In this document: piece by piece, positions 60,130-64,000 of the stretch | How the letters are laid out: every line of letters starts with the position of its first letter | Position numbering within the stretch: the first letter of the stretch is position 1 | Made by a program: the position numbers and the translations under genes | From: Zhengitettix transpicula | Taxonomy: Eukaryota > Arthropoda > Insecta > Orthoptera > Tetrigidae | Direction: 5' to 3' | Length of the DNA: 64,000 bases | Assembly: GCA_037074705.1 (NCBI GenBank) | Contig: CM073596.1 | Coordinates: 17,132,501 to 17,196,500, forward strand | The notes under the pieces: model-generated | Told to the model about the DNA's origin: nothing | Seen by the model: the letters and a program-made list of their open reading frames with translations, nothing else | The model's database searches: none

Positions 60130-60222
60130 GACGTATTTATCCGTCACTATTATGAATCGTGTAAATGTCGAGGTGAAGTAAAAACTCGTAATGAAAATTC
60201 TTCGCACGTTAGATATTTATAA
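60130..60222 (+). other. Possible alternative terminal exon (weak)
   Basis: A strong acceptor (TTTTCGTTTTCTTGTTACAG) ends at 60129. In the phase left by the exon at 59295-59391 there are 30 open codons (DVFIRHYYESCKCRGEVK at the start) and then TAA. Against this, only about 6 of 30 codons end in G/C. The duplicated copy at 60742 has a stop at codon 8. It could be a chance frame behind a chance acceptor. Confidence 0.2.
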
Positions 60223-60242
60223 TGATTTTTTATAATGATATT

Positions 60243-60663
60243 ATAGAGATCAACAATTTGTAATGTAAGTTTTATTTAACAATTTTCCTTTTATATTATT
60301 GTCGGCGTAATTAATAAGCCAGAGCATTGTTTGGCGCAAGAGACTGCAATGGTTGTTATGAGATTATTGTCGGAAAAGCGTATGGAATACGCACAGAACT
60401 TTGGCGGAAACAATGCGTTTTGGGAGCCTGACCGGTCTGGTCATGGCGTGTGAGTCCAGTTTTGGAGACCAGCCGAGGATTCTCGTGACTAAATAAATAG
60501 GAATTCAGCAAAGCCTAAGCTCAATAAAGACAGGAAATATCACGTTTTACATTAACGTACTTCTACCGCCGGAATATTCGTGAAGTGAAGCGATATAGCA
60601 ATCTGTGTTTAGGCCCTGTTAATTAAATATTTTATTTAAAAATTAAATAACTGTGGAGTGCAC
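60243..60663 (+). repeat. Family T element, copy T6a (5' half only)
   Basis: It has the 5' border TAGAGATCAACAATTTG, the conserved block at 60330-60385 (TTGGCGCAAGAGACTGCAA, TTATTGTCGGAAAAGCGTA), then GTGACTAAATAAATAGGAAT. It is cut at the duplication junction (60663). Confidence 0.8.
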
Positions 60664-60852
60664 AGGTACGTCTATTGATTCAGGTATTTCATCTTAATCA
60701 CAACGGTGTCCTTACTGAGTATTTTCGTTTTCTTGTTACAGGAAGTATTTATCCGTCACTATTAAGAATCGTGTAAATTTCGAGGTGAAGTAAAAACTCG
60801 TAATGAAAATTCGTCGTACGTTAGATATTTATAACGATTTTTTACAATGATA

Positions 60853-61710
60853 TTATAGAGATCCGCAATTGGTAATGTAAGTTTTATTTATCAATTTTCC
60901 TTTTTAATTATTTTCGGCGTAATTAATAAGCCAGAGAATTATTTGGCGCTAGAGTGCTGAGACTGCAAAGGTTGTTACGAGATTATTGTCGGAAAAGCGT
61001 ATGGAATACGCACTTTGGCGGAAACTATGTGTTTTGGGAGCCCGACCGATCGGGTCATGGCGTGTGAGTGTAGTTTTGGAGACCAGTCGAGGATTCTCGT
61101 GACTAAATAAATAGGAATTCAGCAAAGCCTAAGCTCAATAAAGACAGGAAATATCACGTTTTACATTAACGTACTTCTACCGCCGGAATATTCGTGAAGT
61201 GAAACGGTATAGAAATCAGTGTTTAGACCCTGTTAATTAAATATTTTATTTAAAAATTAAATAACTGTGGAGTGCACAATACGGTACCAGAGAAGCACTA
61301 AATAAAAATGGTATGTAGAAACTTTATTTTGTAAACCTTTATGTAAATATAATTTACCGTCAGATTTCTCTAGTTTTTTTGTTGTTGTTAGATTCTTTTA
61401 TACACTTTTATTATTGTAAATTAATTTCTTTTCTTTTGAACTTTGGTGGAAATTGCAAATTACTATCAATATTAGAGGCCCAGTAAAGCGGCTCTGAAGT
61501 TTTGAGTCTCGTTAAAGCTGAGGCATTTGTTAAAAAAATAAATATGTACATAATTTAAAGTCAAACAAAATTGTAATAAATAATCTTTTGTTATATCTTT
61601 AAAATTATTTTGAATAAAATTCAAGTTTCTTCCTTTTAAAAGTTCAAATACTACATAATTTGGTTCTAACGTTGTGACATATTTATTATTCTACGATTTT
61701 TAATATAACA
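60853..61710 (+). repeat. Family T element, copy T6b (complete)
   Basis: The 5' border is TAGAGATCCGCAATTGG, the conserved block is at 60940-61003, and the second landmark is GGTACCAGAGAAGCACTAAA, TAAAAATGGTATGTAGAAAC (61283-61322) with TTTGTAAACCTTTATG. The 3' border TATAACAATATATA runs into (TA)n at 61711-61731. It is the best-preserved plus-strand copy. Confidence 0.82.
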
Positions 61711-61731
61711 ATATATATATATATATATATT

Positions 61732-61885
61732 CTCACTAATGAGGATACTTTTCGGCTACGGCAGTCAACATAGAATGAGATGTCCATCAAAATTCTGTTA
61801 AAACTTGTACCTGATGTGGTCGCAAATTAAGCGATGAAACGTTGTTAATTTAATAAGTTATTTTTTTTTATATTTGGCTTAATTA
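61732..61885 (+). repeat. Penelope-like terminal fragment abutting a TA tract
   Basis: Directly after the TA tract comes a 150 bp piece with a hammerhead-like core and a following TTAATTTAATAAG, laid out like the tails at 20.9 and 47.3 kb but in plus orientation. It has no coding part. Confidence 0.4.
61811..61840 (+). ncRNA. Hammerhead-ribozyme-like core (plus strand)
   Basis: It reads CTGATG, TGGTCGC, AAATTAA loop, GCGAT, GAAACG. CUGAUG and GAAAC match the hammerhead core, and GTCGC/GCGAT forms a 5 bp stem II with one G.U pair. The A of CUGAUGA is U here and one extra base is present, so activity is doubtful. GAAACGTTGT is identical to the downstream side of the cores at 17.95 and 20.98 kb. 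Confidence 0.35.
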
Positions 61886-63025
61886 TAAAATAACAATACG
61901 CTAATATTCCAAATATGATTCCTAGAAGTACATTTAACATAAACGTTTTGAAGTTTAAAACTAATTTTCTGTATACTATGGAAAACAAATGTTAGTTTCA
62001 ACCGATACCTAAACCTATGGAGTATATAAATGTTTTACTGGGTTTCGGCTTTGCTTGAAACTAAACGTTGGAATGAGCAGATTTTTCAACGCTAATAATT
62101 TTCTCCAAATGTGCACTAATGTGCAGGAATAGCGATAATACGTGGTCGCATAGCAACCACTAATAATAATAATCGTGTTTCAGTTAGGGTGGTTTGTTAC
62201 TACGGAAATTCGCGTAAATATACAATCACGGTCACGATTTATACGACAATCGCGCTAAAAGAATTATATTGTTTTGGGATGAAATAATTCGAAACATTTA
62301 TAAGTAAATGGATAATAGTAATGTGAAGTATAAAACGAAATTGTAAATTAATTATGTGGAGGACGAGAGTATGTTATTAATATGATTTTTGTCTTCTCCT
62401 ATTCCCGGGCTTCTTACCTATCTATTTTAATTGACTTATAATTCACTATACATCTAAGGTCTTTCTTTAAATAAAGATAAAAAATAATAACTACAAATAT
62501 ACTCTTTTTTTTTCAAAGAGCTGTAGCACGCCCACTACATCGAAGTCTCACTTGGAGCTAGTTAACCTTCAGGGAAGAAGTCTCTTAATCACAGGCAACG
62601 TAGATTAGTAACGTACGTAATATTAGCTGTCAGACTAAGAACGTAGAAATTGATAACTCGTGAAAGGTCACTCGCACTTGGAGTCGATCTATCAAAGTGT
62701 TGCAACAGTGTGAATTATCTTCGCCCACTCGGCTATTTCTTCTTTGTATAAATCTTTTACTCCGTATTTTTTTTTGGAGAACTGGCCTTTTGACCCTGAC
62801 CTTACTGAAGTGAAAGATCAAGCGTAGAGTTTTTGTGAATCTTGTTTTTCCGCTTACAGCAACTATTAGTTAACAATGTAGCTATCTGAAAACACCGTGC
62901 GTTCATTAATAGTCTTGAGCCCCTCACTCTTTACCACACACTATTAACCATCACACACAAATAACGTAGATGTTTCAGTTAATAGTATATTTGTTACCTG
63001 GAGATGCAACAATCTGTATCACGGA
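61886..63025. other. AT-rich spacer, nothing recognised
   Basis: A 63-codon minus-strand frame (62630-62821) is not recognised. No repeat or splice pair seen. Confidence 0.45.
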
Positions 63026-63420
63026 AAAAGGTGTATATTAGTGTATTTACGTTAATCTCTATATATATATTTAAACGCGGGGACAGATTGCAACCAAAAA
63101 TTGATACAGAATTTCGTCTTCAAAAGATGAGAAACGGTACTGTGGGGTTGAGAAATGTGTAGCGTAAAGGTTGAATGGATTATAATTAAAATATTTGTTC
63201 ATTTTGTGTTAAATTAAAAGATGACGTCATCGAACACGCGACGATGATGCACAACAAAGGAAATAGGTCCTTTTATTCGTAATGAAATAAAGCAGAAAAA
63301 TTTTGATTAAATAAAACGTATAATTCTATCCATCAATACTCCATGGAATGGTAGTAACAGTCTATACGAATGATTATACGATCGGTGAAACTAATTTTCT
63401 TTTAAATAACTTGACTTTTA
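63026..63420 (+). mobile_element. Helitron fragment (plus orientation)
   Basis: It follows the family order TTTACGTTAATCTC, ATTTAAACGCGGGGACAG, GAGAAACGGTACTGTGG, TTTTGTGTTAAATTAAAAG and TAATGAAATAAAGCAGAAAA. The 5' TC end and 3' CTAGT end are both missing or diverged. Confidence 0.7.
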
Positions 63421-64000
63421 AATGACTGACATGGAAAAATATAGCACGAACCATGATTCTGCCCAATTTTGTGTGTACTGGAGGAGACACAGAATGATGG
63501 TAAAATTAATACCTAATATTTGTTAATCATTATAATTAATACATTTTTAATTTACTAAATCCGGCGAATTATTTCTCTCTTGAAAATTTTTATTATGTTT
63601 GTATATAATTATAATTTCACATATTCGATAGTATATGTGGAAAAACTAAGTAGCCATGCAACTTTGAATTTTTGTAATTAATTAGTGTATTTTAATCATT
63701 AACATTTTTATTATATATAAATTAATGTTAACAGTTAAAAATTAAATTGAGTGATGCGTATGACAGAATACTGAAGTTGCAATACAATTTTTTTTAGTCC
63801 CACCTTAATAATTTGACTTCACAAAAATCGAGGCTTTTAACTGTATATCAAAATATATTACCACTAATCTTAGAACAGTTTAGCAATAATCAGTATAACT
63901 CGTATTGTTTTACTACGCCAGAATGTGACATAAAATAAAATGTTGAGTAAATGCCCAGGAAATTCATCGTGCACGTGTGTGTACACTTTTCAAATTTCAT
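63421..64000. other. AT-rich end of window
   Basis: Nothing recognised. Confidence 0.5.

Larger units (their letters stand above)
60054..61279. repeat. 610 bp tandem duplication including the 5' half of a family T element
   Basis: AGGTACGTCTATTGAT begins at 60054 and again at 60664. The two copies stay similar until CTGTGGAGTGCACA (60650-60663 and 61266-61279). The duplicated unit contains about 190 bp of flanking sequence and the first ~420 bp of a T element. Only the second unit continues into the element's 3' half. Scattered differences show that the duplication is not recent. Confidence 0.88.

Overview
The window looks like AT-rich nuclear DNA of an insect or other arthropod: large introns or intergenic space packed with decayed transposons. 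I base this on four things. It holds a dead mariner, three non-LTR reverse-transcriptase relics, Penelope-like ends with a GIY-YIG domain, and TC...CTAGT Helitrons of the kind common in insects. Simple repeats are abundant. There is almost no long open frame outside repeats. Candidate exons carry GT-AG splice sites rather than bacterial signals. I cannot name the species. No rRNA, tRNA or CRISPR array was found.

Layout. 0.5-2.4 kb: two elements bounded by TA microsatellites. 3.6-5.0 kb: a LINE relic (minus strand). 6.8-10.2 kb: a cluster of a poly(A)-tailed short retroposon, here called family R, with Helitron pieces. 11.3-12.6 kb: three tandem ~510 bp units. 15.1-16.3 kb: a Helitron. 17.9-21.1 kb: Penelope-like ends around a mariner. 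25.2-28.25 kb: three TA-bounded elements in a row, then a tetranucleotide array. 30.5-31.3 kb: a complete non-autonomous Helitron. 31.6-34.9 kb: more family R. 36.4-40.4 kb: two more LINE relics. 40.5-41.3 kb: two R copies. 43.3-44.9 kb: Helitron pieces. 45.6 kb: a TA-rich array. 48.0-48.9 kb: another TA-bounded element. 52.2-55.4 kb: a 3.25 kb minisatellite with nested higher-order structure. 57.8-61.7 kb: more TA-bounded elements and a 610 bp tandem duplication. 63 kb: a Helitron fragment.

The best evidence for a host gene is one 97 bp internal exon on the plus strand at 59,295-59,391. It has near-consensus splice sites, an open frame and a third-position GC content far above the surroundings. 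The rest of the window is probably intron or flank of that gene and of any neighbours, but I cannot link other exons to it with confidence.

The most unusual features are three. First, a family of ~0.85-1.05 kb elements (family T) whose copies begin and end in (TA)n tracts and share internal modules. Second, recurring hammerhead-ribozyme-like cores at Penelope-like ends. Third, a minisatellite of ~65 bp units, most with the palindrome CACGTG, grouped as blocks of about 6, 5 and 4 units that repeat with an exact 982 bp period.
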